Shown: piece by piece, positions 55,992 to 64,000 of the stretch
Layout: each line of letters starts with the position of its first letter
Position numbering within the stretch: position 1 is the first letter of the stretch
NCBI RefSeq assembly: GCF_017487345.1
Contig: NZ_CP062006.1
Location: forward strand, 3,400,501-3,464,500
DNA from: Brevundimonas pondensis
GTDB taxonomy: Bacteria > Pseudomonadota > Alphaproteobacteria > Caulobacterales > Caulobacteraceae
DNA length: 64,000 nt
Direction: 5' to 3'
Program-made: the position numbers and the translations under genes
The notes under the pieces: model-generated
Databases searched by the model: none
What the model saw: only the letters and a program-made list of their open reading frames with translations
Told to the model about the DNA's origin: nothing

Positions 55992-56116
55992 CGGTCAGCC
56001 CCTCGACAGAACGCCCAGCCCCGGGCGCGCAAGACTACGAAAGCAGAAAGGGCGGCCCGCCTTCGCGGACCGCCCCTGAAACCTGACCCGAAAAGTCTTC
56101 GGGCGCCAGTGTCGTC

Positions 56117-56464
56117 TTAGTAGCGACGCTGGCCGTTCTCCCAGTAGCACTCGGTCTGACGATTATCGTAGCAGTAGTAATAACGGCCCTGATTGTCGCG
56201 ATAGCGCTGCTGGTTGTTGCGGTCCTGATTGGAGCCGCGGATAGCGCCGGCGGCGCCGCCGGCGAGGGCGCCGATGGCTGCGCCGGTCGCAGCGTTGCCG
56301 CCGCCGACATTGTTGCCGATGATGGCGCCGGCCACCGCGCCGAGGCCGGCGCCGATGGCGCCCTGGCGAACGGTTTCGTTGTTGCCGCCGCCGTAATACG
56401 GGTCACTGGCGCAGGCGGTGACCAGAAGGCCGGCGCCGGCGATGGCGATGATCGCCTTGTTCAT
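56117..56464 (-). CDS. glycine-zipper 2TM lipoprotein
   Basis: A 115-residue protein. Lipobox-like LLVTACASD sets a lipid Cys at residue 18. A glycine-zipper segment IGAGLGAVAGAIIGNNVGG ... AIGALAGGAAGAIRG (about 38-78) is followed by an Asn/Gln/Tyr/Arg-rich tail (NQQRYRDNQGRYYY). Members of this class (e.g. SlyB/YMGG-like) sit in the outer membrane. It is a paralogue in style of the gene at 47453. The frame is open upstream but the ATG at 56464 is the only one that gives the lipobox. Confidence 0.8.
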   Translation of the reverse strand: MNKAIIAIAGAGLLVTACASDPYYGGGNNETVRQGAIGAGLGAVAGAIIGNNVGGGNAATGAAIGALAGGAAGAIRGSNQDRNNQQRYRDNQGRYYYCYDNRQTECYWENGQRRY

Positions 56465-56616
56465 GGATCTGTCCTTCGTCCGAGGGGGCTCCCCTGAGGC
56501 TGACAGAACGCAGGGAAAACGCGGCGGTTCCGGGGCAGGGGCGACAAGCTTCACATTATTTTGTTCGGCGGGGCGGTCGGGCGGAACCGGCGCGGGAAAT
56601 CGGGCGTTCGCCGCCC

Positions 56617-57549
56617 ATGACCGACGCTTCCGCGCCCGCCGCTTCTCCCGACACGCCTCGTCACGCCCTGCACGCCTCGGTTCGCCGGGTGGCGATCGTG
56701 GTCAATCCCCTGTCCGGCGGGGTCGGCCCCCAGGCCGCCGCCGAGGCCGAGGCCATCCTGTCGCTATATGATTGCGAAGCGACGGTGACGACGCTGGAGG
56801 GACCTGGAATTCCGGATCAGATCGCCACGGCCCTGGCGGCAAGTCCGGATGTTCTGTTCGTCCTGGCCGGAGACGGCACGGCGCGGTCGGTGGCGGCGCA
56901 GGCGGGCATGAAGGGTCCGCTGATCGCGCCCCTGCCCGGCGGCACCATGAACATGCTGCCCAAGGCCCTGTACGGCACGGCGGACTGGAAGGCGGCCCTG
57001 CGGCGAGCGCTGGACGAGGGCGAGCCGATGGTGGTGGCCGGCGGCGTGGTCGAGGGCGAGGCCTTCTATTGCGCGGCCATCCTGGGCTCGCCTGCCCTGT
57101 GGGCGCCCGCGCGCGAGGCCATGCGCACCGGCAAGCTGAAACTGGCCTGGATGTACGGGCGGCGCGCGTTGAAGCGGGCCTTCACCGGTCGCCTGCGATA
57201 CAGTCTGGACGGCGGCGACAAGCGCCGGGCCGAGGCTTTGGTGCTGATCAGCCCTCTGATCTCCAAGGCCATGGTGAAGTGCGACGGGCTGGAGGCGGCG
57301 GCTATGAACCCGTCCGATGCGGCCCAGGCCTTCCGTCTGGCGGCGCACGCCCTGTTCGACGACTGGCGTCACGATCCCAATGTAACGACCCGGCCCGCGC
57401 GCTGGATCGGGGTCGCGGCGCGCTCGAAGATCCCGGCGGTGATCGACGGCGAGCCCATGCTGCTGGGCCGCGAGGCCGCCGTCACCTTCCAGCCGCGCGC
57501 CTTCCGGGCCTTGGCGCCGCGTCCGCCGGCCGGCGAGGACAGCCTCTGA
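56617..57549 (+). CDS. diacylglycerol kinase-family lipid kinase
   Basis: A 310-residue cytosolic kinase of the DAGK_cat superfamily (YegS/DgkB/BmrU). IVVNPLSGGVGPQA, LAGDGTARSVAAQAG and LPGGTMNMLPKAL are the nucleotide-binding and catalytic motifs; the usual GGDGTxxEV reads AGDGTARSV here. It likely phosphorylates a lipid diacylglycerol or related sphingoid alcohol; Caulobacterales make glycosphingolipids, so a sphingoid substrate is conceivable but unproven. The stop overlaps the next start by one base (TGATG). Confidence 0.88.
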   Translation: MTDASAPAASPDTPRHALHASVRRVAIVVNPLSGGVGPQAAAEAEAILSLYDCEATVTTLEGPGIPDQIATALAASPDVLFVLAGDGTARSVAAQAGMKGPLIAPLPGGTMNMLPKALYGTADWKAALRRALDEGEPMVVAGGVVEGEAFYCAAILGSPALWAPAREAMRTGKLKLAWMYGRRALKRAFTGRLRYSLDGGDKRRAEALVLISPLISKAMVKCDGLEAAAMNPSDAAQAFRLAAHALFDDWRHDPNVTTRPARWIGVAARSKIPAVIDGEPMLLGREAAVTFQPRAFRALAPRPPAGEDSL

Positions 57550-58400
57550 TGGGGCGGGTGCTCCAGTTCTCGGACGTGCATTTCGGTTGCGAGCATCAGC
57601 ACGCCGTCGCCGCCGCGCTCGACTACGCCCATGCGACGCCGCACGATCTGGTGCTGATCACCGGCGATATCACCCAGCGCGGCCTGCCCGCAGAGTTCGA
57701 GGCTGCGGGTGAATGGATTCGCGCCATGCCTCAGCCGGTCTTCGTCACCGTGGGTAATCACGACGTGCCCTACTGGGATGTGATGGCGCGGCTGTTCTGG
57801 CCGTGGCGGGCGTTCGAGCGGGCGACCGGCCACCCGGCCCATGATCACGAGTTCAAGCGTCCCGACCTGATGGTGCGTGGCGTGACCACGGCGCGCGGCT
57901 GGCAGGCCCGGCCGAACTGGTCAAAGGGCGTCATCGATCTGGACCAGACGCGCCGGGCGGCGGAGGCCCTTCGCCATGCGCCGATCGGGGCGCTGCGGAT
58001 TCTGGCCTGTCACCACCCTCTGATCGAGATGATCGGCGCTCCGATGACCGGCGAGGTCAAGCGCGGCGATCAGGCGGCCCTGATCTTCGCCGAGGCGGGC
58101 GTCGATCTGATCACCACGGGTCATGTCCATGTGCCGTTTGCTCTGGGCATCGATCTGTCGGACCGCTGTTCCTACGCCATAGGCTGCGGGACGCTGTCGC
58201 ATCGTGAGCGCGGGGCGCCGCCGAGCTTCAACCGCATCGAATGGGACGCCGCCGAGATCGTAGTGACGGCGGTGGTCTGGACCGGGCGTCGGTTCGAGGA
58301 TCACCAGACCTGGCGTCTGCCGCGCCGTCAGGACACGCGCCGGGCCGAGACGGCGCCCGATCCGGCCACGCCCGGTGAGATGGAAGCCGCCGCCACCTGA
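57549..58400 (+). CDS. calcineurin-like metallophosphoesterase
   Basis: A 283-residue binuclear-metal phosphoesterase. Metal motifs in order: LQFSDVHFG, ITGDITQRG, VGNHDVPYW, LACHHPLIE, TTGHVHVPF. The pattern and size fit the CpdA/YkuE type rather than a nucleotidase. It is coupled to the lipid kinase by a one-base overlap, a pairing seen in other proteobacteria, and could act on the kinase product or another phospho-substrate. Substrate unknown. Confidence 0.9.
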   Translation: MGRVLQFSDVHFGCEHQHAVAAALDYAHATPHDLVLITGDITQRGLPAEFEAAGEWIRAMPQPVFVTVGNHDVPYWDVMARLFWPWRAFERATGHPAHDHEFKRPDLMVRGVTTARGWQARPNWSKGVIDLDQTRRAAEALRHAPIGALRILACHHPLIEMIGAPMTGEVKRGDQAALIFAEAGVDLITTGHVHVPFALGIDLSDRCSYAIGCGTLSHRERGAPPSFNRIEWDAAEIVVTAVVWTGRRFEDHQTWRLPRRQDTRRAETAPDPATPGEMEAAAT

Positions 58401-58417
58401 CCGCCGGGCATGAAAAA

Positions 58418-58440
58418 GACCCCGGGGTCGCCGGGGCCTC
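58418..58440. terminator. terminator between convergent genes
   Basis: CCCCGG and CCGGGG form a 6-bp stem around GGTCG, with an AAAAA run on the left, so it is better for the minus-strand DUF1328 transcript. It lies 18 bp beyond the metallophosphoesterase stop. An alternative palindrome GACCCCGGGGTC overlaps it. Confidence 0.6.
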
Positions 58441-58465
58441 TTCATTCAAGACTGAACGGGTCGCG

Positions 58466-58642
58466 TCAGACGCGTGGGCCGCGCCCGCGCATGCCGCCCA
58501 TGACCAGCGAGACCACGAACAGGATCACGGCGATAATGGCGATGAATTTGGCGATCTCGAATGACATGCCCGAGATTCCGCCGAAGCCGAGGACAGCGGC
58601 GACCAAGGCGATGATAAAGAATATGATGGCCCAACGAAGCAT
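58466..58642 (-). CDS. DUF1328 (YtjA-type) small membrane protein
   Basis: A 58-residue protein with two TM helices: [20 protein letters not shown] and [20 protein letters not shown], ending GRGPRV. This is the DUF1328 family, often under stress or stationary-phase control. GGAGG lies close upstream of the ATG at 58642 (plus-strand CCTCC). Function unknown. It is the last of four small membrane-type minus-strand genes. Confidence 0.9.
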   Translation of the reverse strand: MLRWAIIFFIIALVAAVLGFGGISGMSFEIAKFIAIIAVILFVVSLVMGGMRGRGPRV

Positions 58643-58749
58643 GGACAGTCCTCCGAAACATTGTTGACGGAGGTAAAACCATCGACCGTTCTGTGCCGAT
58701 CGTTCCACCTACCGAGAACAACGCTTCGAAGACTTGACCGTTCCGCCGT

Positions 58750-59142
58750 TTATCGACGGCGCTGGCGGCTCTTTTCAGTAAAGGCCGCCGCGACCATGGT
58801 GGCCAGGGCCGGGTTGCGCAGGAAGATGAAGCCGCCGGCCAGGGCCGCGGCTACGCCCAGCAGGGGGCGGTCCTGGAACAGGTGGACGGCGCGCATGCCC
58901 AGGCTTTCGGGCTCCTGATCCTCCTCCTCGTCCTCGCCGTGGGCGCGGCGCACGAAGACCAGGGCGATGATCAGGGCGATCACGGCGAAGAGGCCCGAGG
59001 TGATGGCCGCCGCCGCCAGGGGCGGGACGACCAGCGCCAGCAGATAATAGACCGTGGCCCCCAGGGCGACCATGGCCACGAAAGCCGCGCCGCCCGCGAT
59101 GAAGGTCGCGACGGCGCGGTTGATCAGCCCCCGCCCGAACAT
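58750..59142 (-). CDS. membrane protein of the 'phage holin family' type paired with DUF883
   Basis: A 130-residue protein with three hydrophobic segments: about 10-32 (FIAGGAAFVAMVALGATVYYL), 38-62 and 94-112. An acidic loop GEDEEEDQEPES lies between. Such proteins are automatically labelled phage holin (YqjE-like) but are chromosomal partners of YqjD-type proteins and not lysis proteins. The start overlaps the DUF883 stop by one base (TGATG), so both are coupled. Confidence 0.75.
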   Translation of the reverse strand: MFGRGLINRAVATFIAGGAAFVAMVALGATVYYLLALVVPPLAAAAITSGLFAVIALIIALVFVRRAHGEDEEEDQEPESLGMRAVHLFQDRPLLGVAAALAGGFIFLRNPALATMVAAAFTEKSRQRRR

Positions 59143-59486
59143 CAGCGGCGACGACCGGCGATGAGCAGGCCCAGGACGAAGCCGACGCCGAGGGCGATGG
59201 CGGTGGACTGGACGGGACGTTCCTGAACGCGCTCGACGACATAGCGCTGGGCTTCCTCGAAGCGCTCGGCGGCGTCGTCGTAATATTCACGGCCGCGCAC
59301 GCGGGCGTCGTCGTAGTAGCCGCGGGCCTTCTCGCGCAGTTCCTCGCCCTGCTCGCGCAGGCGGGCTTCGGCTTCGGCGGCCTTGGCCTTCAGGCGCTGC
59401 GTTTCCTCGCGCGCGCCGGTCTTCAGATCCTCCTTGAGGGTCTTCAGGTCGTTCTTGATGTCTTCCCGAGCCTTGGTCGTGGCCAT
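59142..59486 (-). CDS. DUF883 (YqjD/ElaB-type) membrane-anchored protein
   Basis: A 114-residue protein. A long charged coiled coil (about 1-90) with LKTLKEDLKTGAREETQRLKA and EEAQRYVVERVQERPVQST ends with a C-terminal TM anchor (ALGVGFVLGLLIAGRRR). E. coli YqjD of this family associates with ribosomes at the membrane in stationary phase. The coupled gene downstream is the YqjE-like partner. Start ATG at 59486; CGGAGCG upstream. Confidence 0.9.
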   Translation of the reverse strand: MATTKAREDIKNDLKTLKEDLKTGAREETQRLKAKAAEAEARLREQGEELREKARGYYDDARVRGREYYDDAAERFEEAQRYVVERVQERPVQSTAIALGVGFVLGLLIAGRRR

Positions 59487-59642
59487 GATGCGCGCTCCGC
59501 TGGGTTGTAAGCTTGACGATTAAATAGAGAACCCCCGCCCCGAACGCCACACCGACGACCAAGGTTCCTGCAAAGCCGCAGGCCAAGGCCGTCATGCGAC
59601 CGCCTTCTGGCGTCGTCCGAAGCACCGTCCTAGAACAACGTC

Positions 59643-60299
59643 ATGACCCAATGGCTGTTCCCGCCCGCGCCTGCGCCGTCCCTGCCCATCATCGATGAGG
59701 CGCGTCGTTTCCCCGTGCGACGTATTCTCTGCGTCGGCCAGAACTATGCCGCCCACGCCCGCGAAATGGGGGCCGACCCGAACAAGCCCGCGCCCTTCTT
59801 CTTTTCAAAGCCCGCCGACGCGCTGGTCGTCGACGGGGCTGATCCGGCCTATCCGTCGGCGACCGAGAACCTGCACCACGAGGTCGAGCTGGTCGCCGCC
59901 ATCGGCGAGGGCGGAACGATTGCGGGCTGGGCTGTCGGCGTCGATCTGACCCGGCGCGACCTGCAAGCCGAGGCCAAGGCCAAGGGCCGGCCGTGGGAGG
60001 CGAGCAAGGCCTTCGACCAGTCGGCCCCCTGCGGCGCCCTGACGCTGGGCCTCCTGCCCGACGCCGGCGCCGCGATCACGCTCAAGGTCAACGGCGAAAC
60101 GCGCCAGTCGGGGCGTCTGTCGGACATGATCTGGGACCCGGCGGGCATTCTGGCCAAGGCCAATGAGTTGTGGCGCCTGCAGCCCGGCGACCTGATCTTC
60201 ACCGGCACGCCCGAGGGCGTCGGGTCGGTGGTTCCCGGCGATAGGGTCGAGGCAAGCATTGACGGTCTGGCCCCGCTCAGCTTCACGGTGAAGTCATGA
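59643..60299 (+). CDS. fumarylacetoacetate hydrolase-family protein
   Basis: A 218-residue metal-dependent hydrolase of the FAH family, probably a fumarylpyruvate or fumarylacetoacetate-type hydrolase. Family blocks: ILCVGQNYAAHAREMG, PAPFFFSKPADALV, the metal-binding LHHEVELVAAIG, VGVDLTRRDLQ and LIFTGTPEGVGSVVPGD. The 218-residue length matches fumarylpyruvate hydrolase (NagK) rather than the larger fumarylacetoacetase. The next gene, a zeta-class GST isomerase, overlaps by 4 bp and supplies its substrate, consistent with an aromatic-acid (gentisate or homogentisate) ring-cleavage pathway. Confidence 0.9.
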   Translation: MTQWLFPPAPAPSLPIIDEARRFPVRRILCVGQNYAAHAREMGADPNKPAPFFFSKPADALVVDGADPAYPSATENLHHEVELVAAIGEGGTIAGWAVGVDLTRRDLQAEAKAKGRPWEASKAFDQSAPCGALTLGLLPDAGAAITLKVNGETRQSGRLSDMIWDPAGILAKANELWRLQPGDLIFTGTPEGVGSVVPGDRVEASIDGLAPLSFTVKS

Positions 60300-60928
60300 T
60301 CCTGCACGGCTACTGGCGCTCGGGCACCAGCTATCGCACCCGCATCGCCCTCAACCTGAAGGGCCTGGCCTATGCAACGGCGCCGGTGGATCTGCGCACG
60401 GGGGCGCAGAAGTCCGACGCCTATCTGGCGCTGAATCCGCAAGGTCTGGTCCCGGCGCTGGAGACCGGCGACGGTCTGGTCCTGACCCAGAGCCCGGCCA
60501 TTCTGGAATGGCTGGAGGAGATGCATCCGACCCCGGCCCTGCTGCCGTCGAGCGCCGCCGACCGGGCCTGCGTCCGGGCCATGGCCGCCCTGATCGGCTG
60601 CGACATCCATCCGCTGAACAATCTGCGGGTGCTGAAGGCGGTGCGCGACCTGGGCGCCGATCAGGCGGGCGTGGACGCCTGGGCCGGGCGCTGGATCGCG
60701 GACGGGTTTGCAGCGTTGGAGGCGATGGTGGTGCGCCACGGCGAGGGCTGGAGCTTTGGCGGCGCCCCGACGCTGGCCGACTGCTACCTGATTCCGCAGA
60801 TTTATTCGGCGCGCCGTTTTAACGTTGATCTGGCGGCGTTTCCGCGTCTGCTGGAGATTGAGATGCGGGCGGACCTGCACCCGGCCTTCATCGCGGCGCA
60901 TCCAGACAATCAACCGGACGCGGATTAA
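60296..60928 (+). CDS. maiA: maleylacetoacetate/maleylpyruvate isomerase (zeta GST)
   Basis: A 210-residue glutathione-dependent cis-trans isomerase. The thioredoxin-like N-domain has YWRSGTSYRTRIALNLKGL, whose Ser-Gly-Thr-Ser-Tyr segment is the zeta-class active site, and the VPALETGDGLVLTQSPAILEWLEE glutathione site. The C-terminal helical domain follows. It needs glutathione, and gshB is in the same window. The ATGA overlap with the FAH-family gene joins them in one operon. Whether the substrate is maleylacetoacetate or maleylpyruvate cannot be settled by sequence. Confidence 0.92.
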   Translation: MILHGYWRSGTSYRTRIALNLKGLAYATAPVDLRTGAQKSDAYLALNPQGLVPALETGDGLVLTQSPAILEWLEEMHPTPALLPSSAADRACVRAMAALIGCDIHPLNNLRVLKAVRDLGADQAGVDAWAGRWIADGFAALEAMVVRHGEGWSFGGAPTLADCYLIPQIYSARRFNVDLAAFPRLLEIEMRADLHPAFIAAHPDNQPDAD

Positions 60929-60977
60929 GGCTCTTCGTTCACCAACAGCCTTGATTTCGGTCAATCTCCCTTAAGCT

Positions 60978-61898
60978 TTGGCGCTGAAGATCGGCGTCGT
61001 GAGATTCGCTGTTCCGCCTTCTCCGGCCGACCGGCTCGCCATCGCTGTGGTGACTGAGCCCGAACGGTCCCGACCGCTGCCCCCAGGCCAGCGGGAGGAC
61101 GCCATGCGCCATCTGCTGCAGACAGCGGGCGACGCGGGCGTCGGTCTGGTGGCGACCCGGCCCGAGGGCGACGTCGAGCGCTTGCTGGGCCAGGCCTGGC
61201 CCTTCCCTTCGCCCTTCCGCGTCACGGCGCGCACCGTGCCCTTGGCCGATGGCCTGGACCGGGTCGAGGCCCGCGCCCGCCGTTCGCTGGAGCGTATGGG
61301 CCTGCCGCGCGGCGACGCCGTCCTGGTGCAGAACGCCTCTGATCTGGCCGGAGCCGAGGGCCGCGCCCTGTGGGCTCGTCTGACGGCGCTCAAGGAGCGT
61401 GGGGTCTTCCGCAAGATCGGCTTCGTCGCCACCGTCGAGGACGGCCCGACCCTGATCGCCCGCCGCTTCCAGCCCGACGTGGTGCAGGTCGCCTGCAACA
61501 TTCTGGACCAGCGCGCCGCGCGCGGCGGGGTCATCGAGGACCTGGCCGGACAGGGCGTCGAGGTGCATCTGGCCTCGGTCTTCGCTCAAGGGCTGCTGTT
61601 CGCCAATCGTGACAGCCTGCCGCCGGAACTGGCGGCGCACGGCATGGCCCTGTCGCGCACGCGCCGCCGTCTGGCCGAGGCGCGGGTCGATCCGATGCAG
61701 GCGGCCCTGGCCTATGCCCTGAACCTGCCCGGCGTGGCCCAGGTGATCGCCAGCGTGGCTTCGGCGGCCGAGCTGCGCGCCATCGTCGCCGCCTCGCACG
61801 CGGCCAAGCCCGACATCGACTGGGACGCCCTGGCCCTCGACGAAGCCCCCGCCGCCGTCACCTCGCGCCTGCGCCTGCACGTCAGCAACGCCGCCTGA
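60978..61898 (+). CDS. aldo/keto reductase-fold protein lacking catalytic residues
   Basis: A 306-residue protein aligned by eye to the aldo/keto-reductase TIM barrel: DAMRHLLQTAGDAGV, ERLLGQAWPF, SLERMGLPRGDAVLVQNASDL, GVFRKIGFVATVED, DVVQVACNILDQR and ALAYALNLPGVAQVIASVASAAELRAI. The expected D-Y-K-H tetrad appears missing: the DTAxxYG position reads VATRPEGD, the strand lysine reads TARTV, and the active-site His reads LVQNA. It may therefore bind NADPH or ligand without reducing. The start is TTG at 60978; a GTG a few codons in is possible. It is 49 bp after maiA. Confidence 0.75.
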   Translation: MALKIGVVRFAVPPSPADRLAIAVVTEPERSRPLPPGQREDAMRHLLQTAGDAGVGLVATRPEGDVERLLGQAWPFPSPFRVTARTVPLADGLDRVEARARRSLERMGLPRGDAVLVQNASDLAGAEGRALWARLTALKERGVFRKIGFVATVEDGPTLIARRFQPDVVQVACNILDQRAARGGVIEDLAGQGVEVHLASVFAQGLLFANRDSLPPELAAHGMALSRTRRRLAEARVDPMQAALAYALNLPGVAQVIASVASAAELRAIVAASHAAKPDIDWDALALDEAPAAVTSRLRLHVSNAA

Positions 61899-61991
61899 TC
61901 CACAGGCGCGGCGCTTTTCGTCGCCGCCCTGTGCATGACCGCCGCCGATCCTGCTTGAGACGAACGGGCCGATCCGTCACCCTGACGGGCA

Positions 61992-64000
61992 ATGAACGCG
62001 CCCCTGTCCCATCCCCCGCAAGCCGATCTGAAGCCCGACGCCGGAACGACGCCGGTCATGGCGCAATTTCTGGCGGCCAAGGCCGATCAGCCGGACGCCA
62101 TCCTCTTCTTCCGCATGGGCGATTTCTACGAGCTGTTCTTTGACGACGCGGTGAAGGCGGCGGCGGCGCTCGGCATCACCCTGACCAAGCGCGGCAAGCA
62201 TCAGGGCGAGGACATTCCCATGGCCGGGGTGCCGGTCCATGCCCTGGACGGCTACCTGGCGCGGCTGATCCGCATGGGCTTCAAGGTCGCCATCTGCGAG
62301 CAGCTGGAAGCCCCCGCCGAGGCCAAGAAGCGCGGTCACAAGGCGGTGGTGCATCGCGGGGTGGTGCGGGTAGTGACGCCGGGCACCCTGACCGAAGACA
62401 GCCTGCTGGACGCGCGCGGGGCCAACCGGCTGGCCGCCGTGGCGATCCGCAAGGGCCGCGCCGCCGTGGCCGTGGTCGAGCTGTCGGCGGGCGCGGTGGA
62501 CAGCGTGGCCTGCGACCTGAGCGATCTGGGCGCCGCGCTGGCGGCCTTCCGCCCATCGGAAGTTCTGGTGCCCGACCGTCTGTTCTCGGACGAGACGCTG
62601 AAGGGGGCGTTGGACGGCTCCGGCGGGGTGGTTCAGGCCATGCCGCAGGCCCTGGCCGAACCGGTCGGCGCCCGCGACCGGGTGCAACGGCTCTACGGCG
62701 TTTCGGCCCTGGATGGGTTCGGCGCCTTCGAGGAGGCCGAGGTCTCGGCGCTCGGGCTGATCGCCGCCTATCTGGAGACGACGCAGGCCGGCAAGATCCC
62801 GGCTTTGGCCCCGCCGCGCCGCTCGGGCGAGAGCGGCTTTCTGGCCATCGATCCGGCGACGCGTCTCAGCCTTGAGATCGACCGCACCCAGAGGGGCGAG
62901 CGTGACGGCTCCCTGCTGCACTGCATCGATCGCAGCGTGACGTCCGGCGGGGCGCGGGCGCTGGCGGAGCGGATTTCGCGGCCCCTGCGCGATCCGGCGG
63001 CGATCAACGCCGGGCTGGACGCGGTCGAATGGCTGCTGGAGCGGCGCGACCTGCGACGCGATCTGCGCGACGGGTTGCGCTCGTCGGCTGATGTGGCGCG
63101 GGCCACCTCGCGGCTGGCCTTGGGACGCGGCGGGCCGCGTGATCTGGCGGCCATCCGTTCGGGCCTGACGACGGCGCAAGGCTTAGCCGGGCTGTTCGCG
63201 GCCTCGACGCGTGATCCGCTGGCGGGACCGCCGAACCGGGTGCTGGCCTGTCTCGACCGGCTGACGCTGGACGGGGAGCTGTCGCATCTGCTGGCCGATC
63301 TGGGCGACGGCCTGATCGAGGAGCCGCCGCATCTGGCGCGCGACGGCGGCTTCGTGAACCCCGGCCACCGGCCCGAGCTGGACGCCGCCCGCACCCTGCG
63401 CGACGACAGCCGCCGCGTGGTCGCCGACCTTGAGGCCCGCGCCGTGGCCGAGAGCGGCGTGGCCTTCAAGGTCCGCCACAACGCCGTCCTGGGCTACTTC
63501 CTCGAGGCCTCGGCCAAGGCGGCGGAGAACCTGCTGCGGGCCGGGCCGGACAGCCCCTTCATCCATCGCCAGACCCTGGCCAATCAGGTCCGCTTCACCA
63601 CGGTCGAGCTGTCGGAGCTGGACGCCAAGATCAGCCAGGCCGGGCATCGGGCGCTGGCCATGGAAGGCGAGACCTTCGAGAACTGGCGGCGCGAGGTTGC
63701 GCGGCTGGCCGGGCCGCTGCAGGGCGTGGCCGAGGCCCTGGCCGAGCTGGACGCCCACGCGGCGCTCGCGGAATGGGCCGAGGAGGTCGGCGCCGTCCGC
63801 CCCCTGGTCGACGACAGCCTCTGCTTCGACGTCGAGGCCGGGCGCCACCCGGTGGTCGAGGCGGCGGTGACGGCGCAGGGCGATCCCTACACCCCGAACA
63901 ACTGCCGACTGGCTGGCGACGGCGCCGGGGCCTCGCGCCTGTCGATCGTGACGGGTCCGAACATGGCCGGTAAGTCGACCTTCCTGCGCCAGAACGCCCT
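61992..64000 (+). CDS. mutS: DNA mismatch repair protein MutS, 3' end outside the window
   Basis: MutS recognises mismatches and starts MutL-dependent repair. The visible ~669 residues include the mismatch-binding N-terminal domain (FFRMGDFYELFFDDA, with the Phe-x-Glu mismatch reader), connector, lever and clamp regions, and the start of the ATPase domain, ending just after the P-loop TGPNMAGKST. The start ATG at 61992 follows the 3' end of the AKR-like gene by 93 bp. About 200 C-terminal residues lie to the right of the window. Frame checked at both ends. Confidence 0.96.
   Translation, partial: MNAPLSHPPQADLKPDAGTTPVMAQFLAAKADQPDAILFFRMGDFYELFFDDAVKAAAALGITLTKRGKHQGEDIPMAGVPVHALDGYLARLIRMGFKVAICEQLEAPAEAKKRGHKAVVHRGVVRVVTPGTLTEDSLLDARGANRLAAVAIRKGRAAVAVVELSAGAVDSVACDLSDLGAALAAFRPSEVLVPDRLFSDETLKGALDGSGGVVQAMPQALAEPVGARDRVQRLYGVSALDGFGAFEEAEVSALGLIAAYLETTQAGKIPALAPPRRSGESGFLAIDPATRLSLEIDRTQRGERDGSLLHCIDRSVTSGGARALAERISRPLRDPAAINAGLDAVEWLLERRDLRRDLRDGLRSSADVARATSRLALGRGGPRDLAAIRSGLTTAQGLAGLFAASTRDPLAGPPNRVLACLDRLTLDGELSHLLADLGDGLIEEPPHLARDGGFVNPGHRPELDAARTLRDDSRRVVADLEARAVAESGVAFKVRHNAVLGYFLEASAKAAENLLRAGPDSPFIHRQTLANQVRFTTVELSELDAKISQAGHRALAMEGETFENWRREVARLAGPLQGVAEALAELDAHAALAEWAEEVGAVRPLVDDSLCFDVEAGRHPVVEAAVTAQGDPYTPNNCRLAGDGAGASRLSIVTGPNMAGKSTFLRQNA

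Noticed and set aside
58750..59142. Phage holin, implying a prophage
   Set aside because: The family label is misleading. The gene is coupled to a chromosomal YqjD-type gene and no phage genes are nearby.
59487..59595. Short membrane-like frame starting at ATG 59595 on the minus strand
   Set aside because: The first ~35 residues look hydrophobic, but the frame then runs through the DUF883 gene in a shadow frame and has no separate stop before it; kept out of the gene list.

Overview
The window is GC-rich, densely coded chromosomal DNA from an alphaproteobacterium, most likely a member of the Caulobacteraceae (Brevundimonas- or Caulobacter-like). The best lineage marker is a 770-residue DivL orthologue whose H-box histidine is replaced by tyrosine at residue 550. 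Many intergenic gaps are short, start/stop overlaps of 1-4 bp are common, and no rRNA, tRNA, CRISPR array or complete insertion sequence was seen. The genus is inferred from gene content, not from a search.

Layout. 1-2906: rsmI (cut by the window edge), a YraN-type nuclease-fold gene, a SirB1-like gene and gshB. 2984-5106: a comM/yifB gene broken in two. Its first ~23 codons and its last ~316 codons survive, the middle ~170-190 codons are gone, and ~1.1 kb of unrelated DNA holding a serine-recombinase C-terminal remnant and small unknown ORFs lies between them. 5161-12572: hybrid histidine kinase, AmpG-like permease, malic enzyme, dapF and a potassium channel with a C-terminal zinc ribbon. 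12674-17206: two tandem secreted prolyl-oligopeptidase paralogues with a foldback repeat between them. 17325-26657: DUF1223 protein, kup, rsmB, a small metallopeptidase, divL, a HAD phosphatase, a glycerate-kinase-like gene and a [2Fe-2S] ferredoxin. 26771-35074: sdhCDAB, HIT and EcsC proteins, mdh, zapE and asd. 35184-43110: RarD-type transporter, NTF2-like protein, serine hydrolase, M28 peptidase, flavoprotein, GreA-like factor and a secreted M17 aminopeptidase. 43223-46768: a 48-codon ORF divergent from a LysR regulator, a second foldback repeat, and groESL with a half-degenerate CIRCE operator. 46895-56464: mostly envelope genes (DUF2141, glycine-zipper proteins, a two-TM K+ channel, DsbD plus a redoxin lipoprotein, an OmpA-like lipoprotein) with pgi. 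56617-64000: lipid kinase and metallophosphoesterase, small membrane stress-type proteins, a fumarylacetoacetate-hydrolase/zeta-GST pair, an aldo/keto-reductase-fold protein lacking the usual catalytic residues, and mutS running off the right edge.

How the genes fit together. The core is housekeeping: TCA-cycle enzymes (sdh, mdh, maeB), the lysine and peptidoglycan precursor pathway (asd, dapF, with an AmpG-like recycling permease), folding (groESL), rRNA methylation (rsmI, rsmB), cell-cycle control (divL) and division (zapE). Around it sits a large set of exported hydrolases and envelope proteins that suits a scavenging lifestyle. The clearest accessory event is the comM disruption. Other points worth a second look are the zinc-ribbon channel, the AKR-fold pseudoenzyme, a leader hairpin that covers a ribosome-binding site, the signal peptide on an M17 aminopeptidase, and the two intergenic foldback elements.
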